Source of the DNA: a virus
DNA: 44,033 nucleotides
Direction: 5' to 3' (one strand)
Virus record (IMG/VR): IMGVR_UViG_3300046820_000462
Span: 1 to 44,033 of that record
Positions 15,106-23,356 of this stretch are shown in pieces; positions within the stretch are counted from its first letter, which is position 1, and each line of letters begins with the position of its first letter. The notes under the pieces are model-generated. The model was not told the origin of the DNA. It saw only the letters and a program-made list of their open reading frames with translations, and ran no database searches. The translations under genes and the position numbers were made by a program.

Positions 15106-15874
15106 TCGTACTGGTATAGGCACCATTAGCGTGTTTGGTTATCAAATGCGCTTTGATCTAAGAACCGGCTTTCCTGCTATTACTACAAAGAAACTAGCAT
15201 GGAAGGCCGTTGTTTCTGAATTACTATGGTTCCTAGAAGGCAGTGGTGATGAGCGACGTCTAGCAGAAATACTGCATGGCACAAGAGATCTATCAAAAAC
15301 AACCATCTGGACTGCTAATGCTAAAGCAGACTATTGGTTACCTAAGGCACACTACGAAGGCGACCTAGGTCGTGTTTATGGTGTACAATGGCGAGACTTC
15401 CTTGGTGTTGATCAAATACAACAATTAATCGATGGTATTAAGAAGGATCCTAGCGGACGCAGACATATTTTAACTGCATGGAATCCTGCTGAACTCAGCG
15501 ATATGGCTTTGCCTCCATGTCATGTTTTAAGTCAGTTTGATGTTACAGATGGCTATCTAAGTTGTCAACTATATCAACGTAGTTGCGATATGTTCTTAGG
15601 CGTGCCTTTTAACATTGCCAGTTATTCATTGCTTACACATATTATTGCTCGCGAGTGCGGTTTAAAGGTGGGAGACTTTGTTTGGACTGGCGGAGACTGC
15701 CATATATACACTAATCATGTTGATGCTGTAAAAGAACAGTTATCAAGAGAAGAACGAGCACTTCCTACATTGTTTATGACAGTAAACAAGAAATGGAACG
15801 AGTATGTTCTAGAAGATTTTGTATTAGAAGGATACGATCCACATCCTGCAATCAAAGCAGAGATGGCAGTTTAA
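15047..15874 (+). CDS. thyA: Thymidylate synthase (ThyA)
   Basis: 275 residues, close to the standard 264. It makes dTMP from dUMP and methylene-tetrahydrofolate. The active-site Cys is C158 in LPPCHVLSQF. R21 in KTDRTGIGT binds phosphate, RVYGVQWRDF (109-118) and YQRSCDMFLGVPFNI (176-190) are intact, and GGDCHIYTNH matches the dUMP-contact region. All catalytic positions are present. It is the last gene of the plus-strand core, and its stop overlaps the convergent gene by 4 nt. Confidence 0.96.
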   Translation: MKQYHQALEHILKHGKQKTDRTGIGTISVFGYQMRFDLRTGFPAITTKKLAWKAVVSELLWFLEGSGDERRLAEILHGTRDLSKTTIWTANAKADYWLPKAHYEGDLGRVYGVQWRDFLGVDQIQQLIDGIKKDPSGRRHILTAWNPAELSDMALPPCHVLSQFDVTDGYLSCQLYQRSCDMFLGVPFNIASYSLLTHIIARECGLKVGDFVWTGGDCHIYTNHVDAVKEQLSREERALPTLFMTVNKKWNEYVLEDFVLEGYDPHPAIKAEMAV

Positions 15875-17193
15875 AAACTTAGATCTTCGTTTTTAATTTC
15901 TATAAGCCGACGGAAGTTATATTCAATCGTCGGCTTTATTTTTGAGTAAAGTTCTTGAAGTTGTTCTACACTCATAGCATCAATGTAATCAATCACTTCT
16001 AAAATCATTTGCAGTCTACGCTCGTGATTTTCTTCTAGGTCATAACTTTCATCCCAGAACTCACTGAATGTTTTAAAGCCGTGTTGGCGTAGATACTCTA
16101 ATGTTCCTGCACTACTAGCAACAATAAATGGACGCCCCGCCTTTATTGCGTTCACAGTCTTTTCACTAAACATAGGAAACGGATGTGCAAAGTTACTCTC
16201 AGTTACTACTGCACAAAATGTAGTCAAGTAACTTTCTAATGGCGTTGTTGAACTACCTGGGCAGAAAAATTCTTGTGTAGGTATAGTCCATAACTGCTGT
16301 AAATTTACTTTAGTCGCTGGTGCTGTAATGTCAAGAATGTAAGGAGCATTGTTGCAAAGAGTTTTATCACCTTCTAGTACAATGTTATTGTTCCACTTAC
16401 TAATATCAAACCAAAAGAACTGTTGAACTTCTTGTAGAGAAGAATTGTAATACCAAGACAGTTTACTTGACTTGTTAACTAGGTAAGAGCAAATAACATG
16501 CCTATGTACATCATATCTCCAATTGCCTGACCAAAACTTGTGTGTAATTATGCTAGGATCAAATCTGCTTACAAGATCCTTACTTATTTCATAACCATTA
16601 ATTTCTTCGCTGGCTTCTTTTAACAAAGACACTAAGAATATTTCTTTACTTTTAATTTTAAAACTGTACTGCTTGGACACTCGACTAGTATTTCCTTCGC
16701 AGGTAAAAACAGTAACATTAGTTAAATTATTTCTTTTAACAAAGTCCTCAATGCTTTCAAATTCAAAAACGTAAAAGTCGTTGTCTGTTTCAAATCTAAA
16801 ATTAATATAATTGGCACTGTATTCTTGATTACGTGTTACATAGAACTTTTTCTTTGGCTGTAAATCAACTACGGTTGTTTCGTATAGGTAAATGTTTAAT
16901 CCGTGTATGTTTAGGTAGTCTATGATATCTTCTTCATAGGTTAAAGTTTCTAACTGTAGTATAGAACCCATGCCTGTATATAAAAGATGCGGGGTAGTAT
17001 CAGTATCTAAACTAGTACCTAGATAATAATCTTTGTAGTAGTCAAAGAATGTGTAAGAATCTGTAGAATCTGTTTCGTTAAAAGTCGTGCCATTTTCTAG
17101 CAGTAACTTTTTACTGCCTGCTTTATTAGGAAATAAATTTTCATAGACTACTGCAAAGTAATAGTCGTCACGTTCTTTAAATTGCTTTTCCAT
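15871..17193 (-). CDS. Glycosyltransferase-like protein, copy 1
   Basis: 440 residues. The C-terminal 120 residues are the recognisable part: FCAVVTESNF, then FSEKTVNAIKAGRPFIV (342-358), GTLEYLRQHGFKTF and FWDESYD. This resembles the nucleotide-sugar half of GT-B enzymes such as alpha-1,3-fucosyltransferase-like proteins (SEK..(A/P)I..G.PFI). The N-terminal 300 residues are divergent. It is clearly paralogous to 18259-19584. It overlaps the radical SAM gene upstream by 17 nt and is the last gene of a six-gene minus-strand operon. Donor and acceptor are unknown. Confidence 0.65.
   Translation of the reverse strand: MEKQFKERDDYYFAVVYENLFPNKAGSKKLLLENGTTFNETDSTDSYTFFDYYKDYYLGTSLDTDTTPHLLYTGMGSILQLETLTYEEDIIDYLNIHGLNIYLYETTVVDLQPKKKFYVTRNQEYSANYINFRFETDNDFYVFEFESIEDFVKRNNLTNVTVFTCEGNTSRVSKQYSFKIKSKEIFLVSLLKEASEEINGYEISKDLVSRFDPSIITHKFWSGNWRYDVHRHVICSYLVNKSSKLSWYYNSSLQEVQQFFWFDISKWNNNIVLEGDKTLCNNAPYILDITAPATKVNLQQLWTIPTQEFFCPGSSTTPLESYLTTFCAVVTESNFAHPFPMFSEKTVNAIKAGRPFIVASSAGTLEYLRQHGFKTFSEFWDESYDLEENHERRLQMILEVIDYIDAMSVEQLQELYSKIKPTIEYNFRRLIEIKNEDLSF
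15904..15943 (+). terminator. Probable terminator of the thyA operon, inside the convergent gene
   Basis: AAGCCGACG (15904-15912) pairs perfectly with CGTCGGCTT (15928-15936) over a 15-nt loop, followed by TATTTTT. It begins 30 nt after the thyA stop and is oriented for plus-strand transcripts. It is also coding sequence for the C-terminus of the minus-strand gene. Confidence 0.65.
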
Positions 17194-18262
17194 GTCGTTC
17201 TAATACACTGTAAAATTCTGGAAAAGTATTTTTAAAATCTTCTCCTCTGATTTGATCTCTTTTATTAACTTCTAAAACAAATTTGTTCCAGTCAAGATAT
17301 GTTTCCTCATTAAGATGTGCAATTACTTTATCTTTTTGTATACTAGGATTAACACTTAACTTTTTAATAATCTCCTGACGTACTTCATTTGGCAAAACGT
17401 GAACTGAAAGATATTCTGGATCATACAAGATATGAGCATAGAATGGGATTCCTAACTCGTTGGCTAATTTTTCAACTTCGTCGATATAGAAAACATTATA
17501 TACACTTATAGTACAGCCGATAATTACATTGAATCTAGAAACCATTGTTTTTAGATTACTGTATACTTCGTCCCACTTTCCTGGGTGACGAATGTAATTA
17601 AATCTGTTACCTATTCCATCGATACTAGCAAAAATTTCTACTTCTTTAAATTTATCCAATACGTCTGGTAGTTTCATTGTACCGTTAGTAATCATGCTTA
17701 CATTTACAGACGGTTCTAATAATTCTAAAATTTTATTTGTGCTTTTTAATAAAGTTGGCTCACCACCTGTAAAATGTATTTCTTTCAGATGGGGCATTAC
17801 ATCTTGTTTAAAACTTGTAAAGAAGTTGCTAGTATCTGGCTCTAAATATATAGGATGTTTTATACCGTCAGTCTTTTCTATTTCTTTAACCCATATACTA
17901 CTTTCACTAGGTCCACAAGTTCTGCATTTAAGATTGCATTGATTTCCAAGTCCAACAAATATTTCTTCTATTCTCGGCGACTCTGTTATTTCTTCTTTAT
18001 TGTATTCGTTAGTTGACACATTTTGTAGACGTAGGCTTTCGGCACCACTTTCCTCTAATTTCCAACACTTGTCGCAATGCGGATCTTTAATACCGTTTTT
18101 TAAATTTTTTCTAATACTTTCAAATTCTGCACTATAGAATGCTTCGTGTGCTGTAACTGTATGAGTATTTAAATTAGGAAAGTTTGTACCATTACAACAG
18201 ACTTTATATGACTGATCTGCTTGGATCATAATAGTCCTAAAAGGCCAAGAGCACCATGTCAT
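17177..18262 (-). CDS. Radical SAM protein with N-terminal twitch-like cysteine module
   Basis: 361 residues. An N-terminal auxiliary-cluster module has C4, C22-C23 and C63/C66 (CDKCW), followed by the radical SAM core with CNLKCRTC (C109, C113, C116) and FTGGEPTLL (GGEP 166-169). The order, accessory cysteines before the core, is the N-terminal twitch-type arrangement, the reverse of SPASM enzymes. Paralogues lie at 24239-25501 and 26408-27793. The reaction is unknown. It sits between the two glycosyltransferase-like genes with overlaps on both sides. Confidence 0.85.
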   Translation of the reverse strand: MTWCSWPFRTIMIQADQSYKVCCNGTNFPNLNTHTVTAHEAFYSAEFESIRKNLKNGIKDPHCDKCWKLEESGAESLRLQNVSTNEYNKEEITESPRIEEIFVGLGNQCNLKCRTCGPSESSIWVKEIEKTDGIKHPIYLEPDTSNFFTSFKQDVMPHLKEIHFTGGEPTLLKSTNKILELLEPSVNVSMITNGTMKLPDVLDKFKEVEIFASIDGIGNRFNYIRHPGKWDEVYSNLKTMVSRFNVIIGCTISVYNVFYIDEVEKLANELGIPFYAHILYDPEYLSVHVLPNEVRQEIIKKLSVNPSIQKDKVIAHLNEETYLDWNKFVLEVNKRDQIRGEDFKNTFPEFYSVLERHGKAI

Positions 18263-19584
18263 AATATGTTACCTATTTCTTTTAAACGTTTAACTACTTC
18301 TGCGTTATGTTCTAAAGTATCTTTCATATTAGCATACCATACTTTAAGTTCGTCTATGCTCATAGAGTTAATATAATCTAATACTTCAAATATTTTTAAT
18401 AACCTACGTTCGTGATTTGGTTCAGAATCGTAAGATTCATCCCAGTATCTTTCAAATGTTTGGAATCCTAGTTTGTGCATATACTCCAATGTATTAGGTG
18501 GAGCAACAACCACAAACGGTCTACCTAATTTGATTGCATTAAGAACTTTCTCGCTAACTATGCCCGTAGGCAATGCAAAGAAACTTTCAGTTACTACTGC
18601 ACAGAAACTTTTTAAGTAAGCATCGTCCATTCTATAATTACCTGGACTGCCACTAGCACCTCCTGGATATTTCAAACAATCTACATTGCCGTTGATGTTA
18701 GATACTGTTTGTTTTTGATTAATTTCAAGAGGCACTGCATTGTTTAATAGTTCAACACCTTGTTTTATTTTATTGTAAACAGGAGATTGTTCCAAATCAA
18801 ACCATAAATTCTTTTTTAGTGTGTTTAAGTTGCTCTTGTAGTACCAAGAATATATGCCTGGCTTATCGACAAGATAACTCATTACTAAATGTCTAGTACT
18901 ATGATATCTCCAATTAGGCGATATAAATTTAGTTTCAATTAACTCAGTAGGCTCTACTTGCCGAAAAGGATATACGTCTTCTACAGGATAATCTACCATA
19001 GATGCTAGATGTAGATCTTTACAAAACAAATTAATGTTTAGGTACTTTGATTGTATAAATTTTATATTATAATGGCAAGTATAGACATTAACGTTTGTTA
19101 GATTATTGTTCTTAGCAAACGTGTTTATCGATTCTAATTCATAACATTGTAAAGAATCATATTCTGTATCAGGACATTCAAGCACTATTGAACTTCCGTA
19201 ACTGTCAATGATAGTTTCTAACAAGTTAGTGTTTTTATCAATTTTAAAATTTGGGCGTGGTAACAGTTCTCGTGCAAATGTTAATACTTCATACAGGTAA
19301 ATGTTTAACCCGTATTTGTTTAAATGATTAATAGTTCGACTATCGTATTTTTTATTTTCTAACTGAGGTATGTAACCTTTAGCACCAAATATCATGTGTG
19401 GGGTTAATTCTCTATCAACCCATGTAGGTGCGATAGCCCAACGATAAAAATGATAATAATAAGCGTCGTCGTAGACTTGCGTTCCGTCTACTAGTGTAAC
19501 ACAGGCACGGCCGTCATCTACAAACAACTTTTCGTATAATACAAAATTATCATAGGCGGTAGGACTATACCCTTCTTGGTACAT
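18259..19584 (-). CDS. Glycosyltransferase-like protein, copy 2
   Basis: 441 residues, almost the same length as copy 1 and aligned to it throughout. Shared landmarks are LNIYLYE near residue 115, NWRYHSTRH near 225, FCAVVTESFF, VSEKVLNAIKLGRPFVV (343-359) and FERYWDESYD. It probably transfers a sugar, judged from the GT-B-like C-terminal half. A good GAGGAGG site precedes the ATG, which overlaps the stop of the SPASM gene upstream (TAATG). Two diverged copies imply two different acceptors or two sequential transfers. Confidence 0.65.
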   Translation of the reverse strand: MYQEGYSPTAYDNFVLYEKLFVDDGRACVTLVDGTQVYDDAYYYHFYRWAIAPTWVDRELTPHMIFGAKGYIPQLENKKYDSRTINHLNKYGLNIYLYEVLTFARELLPRPNFKIDKNTNLLETIIDSYGSSIVLECPDTEYDSLQCYELESINTFAKNNNLTNVNVYTCHYNIKFIQSKYLNINLFCKDLHLASMVDYPVEDVYPFRQVEPTELIETKFISPNWRYHSTRHLVMSYLVDKPGIYSWYYKSNLNTLKKNLWFDLEQSPVYNKIKQGVELLNNAVPLEINQKQTVSNINGNVDCLKYPGGASGSPGNYRMDDAYLKSFCAVVTESFFALPTGIVSEKVLNAIKLGRPFVVVAPPNTLEYMHKLGFQTFERYWDESYDSEPNHERRLLKIFEVLDYINSMSIDELKVWYANMKDTLEHNAEVVKRLKEIGNIL

Positions 19585-20657
19585 TATGCCTCCTCGATAA
19601 TCCTGTTCATTTCTGAAGGAATATTTACACGACTTTGAAATTTAGAACAAGTGATTGCACAAGTAATGATTCTACCGTTGCCGTAGTCTTTGGTCCAACT
19701 ATCTTGTATTGCACGGAAAAAGTCTCCTGCTAGAATATCATCCCACTTGTGATATTTTAAACTAATGTTGTCGCCACCTAGTTCTCTCCAAACTTTTGGC
19801 CAACCATCATTAATAGGAACACCATCAGTAACATATAAGCCTGCGGCTAGATAGCAACATGGCCACATTCTTCCTAAATGGTCGATGTATAAACTTTGGT
19901 AAGTGTGCTTTACATGGCAGTTAATTTCTGAGTTATTAGATTGTTCTTTTAACTCTTTTAAATTCTTAGCAGTCCTATGCATAACAACTTCGTGTGTTAA
20001 ACTTGCATCATCTGGTGGCTCTATTTTAGTTGCAGTTCTATTGAAGCGTTCTGCACCTAATATTGCGTCAAGTGCAAAACGATGACTAGGCTTAACAATA
20101 AATTTAGCAAAGCCTAACTCTGCGGCAAATGCACGGGCTTGTTCAACTTGATGTTGGTTGTGTTTGAAAGCAATATATTGCCAGAATGGTTTTCCGCCTG
20201 CGGCAATAAATGCCTTGACGTTTTTCATTAGTTTGTCCCAACGGACATTAACTCTATAAATGTGATTAGTATCTTCTAAGCCGTCTATGGCGAACACTAC
20301 TTCTGATTTAGGTCCGAGTATGGTTGCTAACTCTGTCCAGAAGTCAGGAGTTTTCATACCACCGTTGGTACTGATCTTAATAAACATGTCAGGATTTTTA
20401 TCTCTAACATATCTGCACACTTCTAAGAAGTTAGGAGCAGTACATGGATCGCCAATGTTGCCAGTGAAGTAAAATATTTTTAAATTTTTAAAAACTTCAT
20501 CTGGAATATTTTTAAAGAAATCTAATTCAAGATATGTTTCATTGAGCCAAGCCTTTGTTGGTTCTTTAAATTCTCTAATACACTGAGGGCAGGCAGCGTT
20601 ACAGATACTACTATTTTCAATCTGGATTTCTACCAAATTACTTGTGTAAAAAGTCAT
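19584..20657 (-). CDS. Radical SAM/SPASM protein, GNxGDP type, copy 1
   Basis: 357 residues from the ATG at 20657, which has GAGG 6 nt upstream; an ATG at 20663 is possible. The radical SAM cysteines are C19, C23 and C26 in ICNAACPQC. The usual GGEP is replaced by TGNIGDP. The C-terminal SPASM-like region begins at NCHVKHTYQSLYIDHLGRMWPCC and ends with CAITC, enough cysteines for auxiliary Fe-S clusters. It is clearly paralogous to 32566-33639. Both share FAIDGLEDTNHIYR / FGIDGLEDTHHIYR. Substrate unknown; peptide and cyclitol substrates are both known for SPASM enzymes. Confidence 0.85.
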   Translation of the reverse strand: MTFYTSNLVEIQIENSSICNAACPQCIREFKEPTKAWLNETYLELDFFKNIPDEVFKNLKIFYFTGNIGDPCTAPNFLEVCRYVRDKNPDMFIKISTNGGMKTPDFWTELATILGPKSEVVFAIDGLEDTNHIYRVNVRWDKLMKNVKAFIAAGGKPFWQYIAFKHNQHQVEQARAFAAELGFAKFIVKPSHRFALDAILGAERFNRTATKIEPPDDASLTHEVVMHRTAKNLKELKEQSNNSEINCHVKHTYQSLYIDHLGRMWPCCYLAAGLYVTDGVPINDGWPKVWRELGGDNISLKYHKWDDILAGDFFRAIQDSWTKDYGNGRIITCAITCSKFQSRVNIPSEMNRIIEEA

Positions 20658-21351
20658 TGTCATCCTCAAATATAATTGCTTTGTCTCTATGCTTTTCTAA
20701 ATTCTTACGAATTAGTTCGTTGTGTCTTGGCCAATCTGGTGTTCCTAAAAAGCAAAGACTTACTTTATCTTCTCCGCAAAATTCTGCTCCATGAAAGTAA
20801 TGCTGTTCACAAAATACATAAGCAGGTAACTCTTTACTAATATGTGTATAAGGAATACGCTCGCCTTCCCTAGTTTTACTAACAAAGAAACTTTGATAGT
20901 CAAACTTTGTCATTTGAATATTGTAACGTCTTGGCTCAGTATTCAATGTCCATAACTCAGGAATATCCTTAACATCATTTACACCGTGTGTATCTTCGTG
21001 TGCTGTTGATAGTGCATTTTGTTTCATAAAAATGCAAATAGGATTAAGGATAGGAATCTGATTAATCATATCAACAATCTCAGGAAACAATTTGTCAAAG
21101 CCGTTGGCCCATTCTAACTTGCCGCCGTAATTAGGATTTTGTCTGTTAAAAATTAAATTGCGAATCTTATCAGCATCTGTCCAGTCTTTACTAGGCATGC
21201 GCCCTAGTATAGGACTCACGGTCCACGGATCAAACCTTGGACTTGGTAAATGTAACATTGACGGAAATTGATATTCGCGAACATAGTCTAATACCTTTTG
21301 TTCATCAGGTAAAGAAACATCAATTTCAATCGGTAAACACGCTATGGTCAT
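20638..21351 (-). CDS. Fe(II)/2OG oxygenase-like protein
   Basis: 237 residues. AHEDTHG supplies H118 and D120, and YFHGAEFCGEDKVSLCFLG supplies a distal H187, the spacing of a double-stranded beta-helix oxygenase similar to aspartyl/asparaginyl hydroxylases. The N-terminal 100 residues have no recognised motif. It lies in the minus-strand operon, overlapping both neighbours. Confidence 0.6.
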   Translation of the reverse strand: MTIACLPIEIDVSLPDEQKVLDYVREYQFPSMLHLPSPRFDPWTVSPILGRMPSKDWTDADKIRNLIFNRQNPNYGGKLEWANGFDKLFPEIVDMINQIPILNPICIFMKQNALSTAHEDTHGVNDVKDIPELWTLNTEPRRYNIQMTKFDYQSFFVSKTREGERIPYTHISKELPAYVFCEQHYFHGAEFCGEDKVSLCFLGTPDWPRHNELIRKNLEKHRDKAIIFEDDNDFLHK

Positions 21352-22040
21352 AACTTGGCTAATATCCTATCAATAAGTTCACTTGGGTAGTTTTTTCTAA
21401 AACTGTTAAATGCTATTAACTGAAGTTGCTTAACAGGATATTGTTTTTCCCATTCTATTTTAAAACGTTCTAGTATAGGATATACATCTTGTTTTCTACC
21501 ATGACTTATTTGAATACTCATGTTTTCAAAACTATCTGTATCAGTGTCAGTATCGTAACAATAGAACCAGTTAAAAGGAACTAAAACACCGTCCCTTACA
21601 GTCCAACTATTTGGATGCAAACTAAGTTTAGTAATGTTTGCTGACCACATCTTTTCAATTAAACTAAGCCACTGTTCTTGCCAATCTGGCAATACTTTTT
21701 CTCTAGTACCTTGATGATAACTTTGCATTAAGAAGTCATCGCCGGGCCATGCATAGACAATCTGTCTTGTCTTTAAATCAACGTCGACAATATCTAAAGT
21801 AGGCATTACTTTACTTGCACGTTTGTGATACTTTAATTCTCGTTGAAATCTATCTTCTAATAACTCATCTGTCCATAAACTGTTTTCATATAAGTCTATA
21901 TGATAGTTAGGATCGCGAACAAACCACTGGCAAAAATGTTTTTTGTCAGGACTGCGATAAGCACTATAAACTAGATTGGCTCGAAAACTTTCTCCGTTTT
22001 CAACATTCCGATAAAGGTCCCAATTTGTTATGTCAGTCAT
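21348..22040 (-). CDS. Kinase-fold-like protein, possibly small-molecule kinase
   Basis: 230 residues, first gene of its operon. The pattern RFQRELKYHKRA...TLDIVDVDLKTRQIVYAWPGDD resembles the N-lobe and hinge of aminoglycoside-phosphotransferase-type kinases. KLSLHPNSWTVRDG...PFNWFYCYD recalls the catalytic HPxN and DFD region. The catalytic Asp before the HPN is not obvious, so it may be inactive or diverged. A kinase would fit cyclitol chemistry. The acidic run DTDTDTD (163-169) is unusual. I give this assignment modest weight. Confidence 0.45.
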   Translation of the reverse strand: MTDITNWDLYRNVENGESFRANLVYSAYRSPDKKHFCQWFVRDPNYHIDLYENSLWTDELLEDRFQRELKYHKRASKVMPTLDIVDVDLKTRQIVYAWPGDDFLMQSYHQGTREKVLPDWQEQWLSLIEKMWSANITKLSLHPNSWTVRDGVLVPFNWFYCYDTDTDTDSFENMSIQISHGRKQDVYPILERFKIEWEKQYPVKQLQLIAFNSFRKNYPSELIDRILAKL

Positions 22041-22068
22041 TGTGTTTTAGATAAATTATTATACACCA

Positions 22069-22076
22069 TATTTATT
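22069..22076 (-). promoter_or_regulatory. Possible late-type promoter box
   Basis: On the minus strand this reads AATAAATA, seven of eight bases of the T4 late consensus, 28 nt before the ATG at 22040. No sigma70 pair with proper spacing is seen in the 42-nt divergent gap. Confidence 0.4.
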
Positions 22077-22082
22077 GAGCCT

Positions 22083-22859
22083 ATGATACGCGGTATAAAT
22101 TCTTTGCCCTATATTAACTTAGATCCTTACATTAACGTAGATGGATTTACTGCATTACACTACGAAATGTGTAAAGGTATAGTCATGGCTGACCATAAGA
22201 AAGAAGGCAATATGGTTAAGCCTGCGGCCATTGAGCAATATACATTTGAATTCAAACCATTGTTCAAAGCATTAGAAGAATATCATGCTTTACCCGATGA
22301 CCATGAAATAAAGAAAATGGGTGTAGAAATTGGCGAATACAAAAACCGTGACAAGTTTATGCTATTCTTAAAACTTGCTCTAGGTGCCTACGACCCTTAT
22401 CAGTTTATTTTCTTAAAGACAGAAGATGGCGGTTGGGAAACACGTTTTGAAGAAAAGGCATGGACTCCAGATGTTCGGCATTTTCCTAATGTTAAAAAAT
22501 GGATAGAACAAGAACTGCAAGATAAAGTCTTTAAGACAATAGGCAGAATCATTATCTTCAAAGCCGAGCATGATTGTCTAATGCCTATGCATAGAGATTT
22601 GCTAGAAGGCGAAAGCGACTACTATCCGCATAGACACGAATTCATACATCTTCGCCCTAACCTAGATAAACCTTTCTACATACAAGATCCACAAGCAGGA
22701 ACAAAAATTACAGTAGAAAGTCGTGCCTGTTTCTTTAACGACCTAGACTGGCATGCTGGTGGAAGAGCGGGTACGCAAACTTACAGTATGCGTGTTGACG
22801 GTGTATTCAGTGACGAGTTTAGACAACGTATTGGCGTTGCTCATCTAGAAAACTATTAA
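22083..22859 (+). CDS. Fe(II)/2OG oxygenase-like protein
   Basis: 258 residues, a single plus-strand gene between two minus-strand operons. The metal and cosubstrate residues are MPMHRD (H170, D172), DLDWHAGGR (H224) and TYSMRVDGVF (R237), a complete triad with the 2OG-binding Arg. The first 140 residues are family-specific and unrecognised. No Shine-Dalgarno is obvious before the ATG. Its stop overlaps the convergent gene by 4 nt. Confidence 0.75.
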   Translation: MIRGINSLPYINLDPYINVDGFTALHYEMCKGIVMADHKKEGNMVKPAAIEQYTFEFKPLFKALEEYHALPDDHEIKKMGVEIGEYKNRDKFMLFLKLALGAYDPYQFIFLKTEDGGWETRFEEKAWTPDVRHFPNVKKWIEQELQDKVFKTIGRIIIFKAEHDCLMPMHRDLLEGESDYYPHRHEFIHLRPNLDKPFYIQDPQAGTKITVESRACFFNDLDWHAGGRAGTQTYSMRVDGVFSDEFRQRIGVAHLENY

Positions 22860-23356
22860 TCGTAGAATAATATTTGAAAACTAATCTTAGGAGTAAATCC
22901 TAAATTAGCCGCACCGTGCCAACTATCAGCGGCAGGAAACTCAAACAAATCTCCAGCCTTATAATTGTTTAGTGCTTCGTCACCGTTGTAAAAAATGTGA
23001 CCCGGTTCGTGGTCTTGGCATGCCATCCAGAAGCGTTGTACATTAGTCATTGTTTCAGGATATAAGTCTACGTGCAATGGCAGTAAGTCGCCGGGATTTA
23101 ATTTACTAAACCACCACTTGTATTTTCTAGTACCAGGATTAATTGGCAGTTCAATGTGCGGTCTATTAACGTGTTCGTTATAGAAAAATTCCCAGCCTAT
23201 TTTTTTAGGATCTATACCAGCATTTATCCACTTATTATGTGTAGGCATTTCTTTTTCCGACACAACAGGCAATGGCCTACGTTCACCAGATGTTGTTAAT
23301 ATAGTATTAATAATATCTGGATCTATCCAAGACTTGTAATTTCCAACATACATCAT
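22856..23356 (-). CDS. Fe(II)/2OG oxygenase-like protein
   Basis: 166 residues from the ATG at 23356, which overlaps the radical SAM stop as ATGA; the frame runs 45 nt further upstream but only through that gene. LPLHVDLYPE gives H95 and D97, PAADSWHGAANLG gives H147. The block VQRFWMACQDHEPGHIF...AGDLFEF matches IQRIIVFLEDKKPGHRF...AGDWISW of the protein at 37778-38287, so the two are close paralogues. It ends the aminotransferase / radical SAM operon. Confidence 0.75.
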   Translation of the reverse strand: MMYVGNYKSWIDPDIINTILTTSGERRPLPVVSEKEMPTHNKWINAGIDPKKIGWEFFYNEHVNRPHIELPINPGTRKYKWWFSKLNPGDLLPLHVDLYPETMTNVQRFWMACQDHEPGHIFYNGDEALNNYKAGDLFEFPAADSWHGAANLGFTPKISFQILFYD

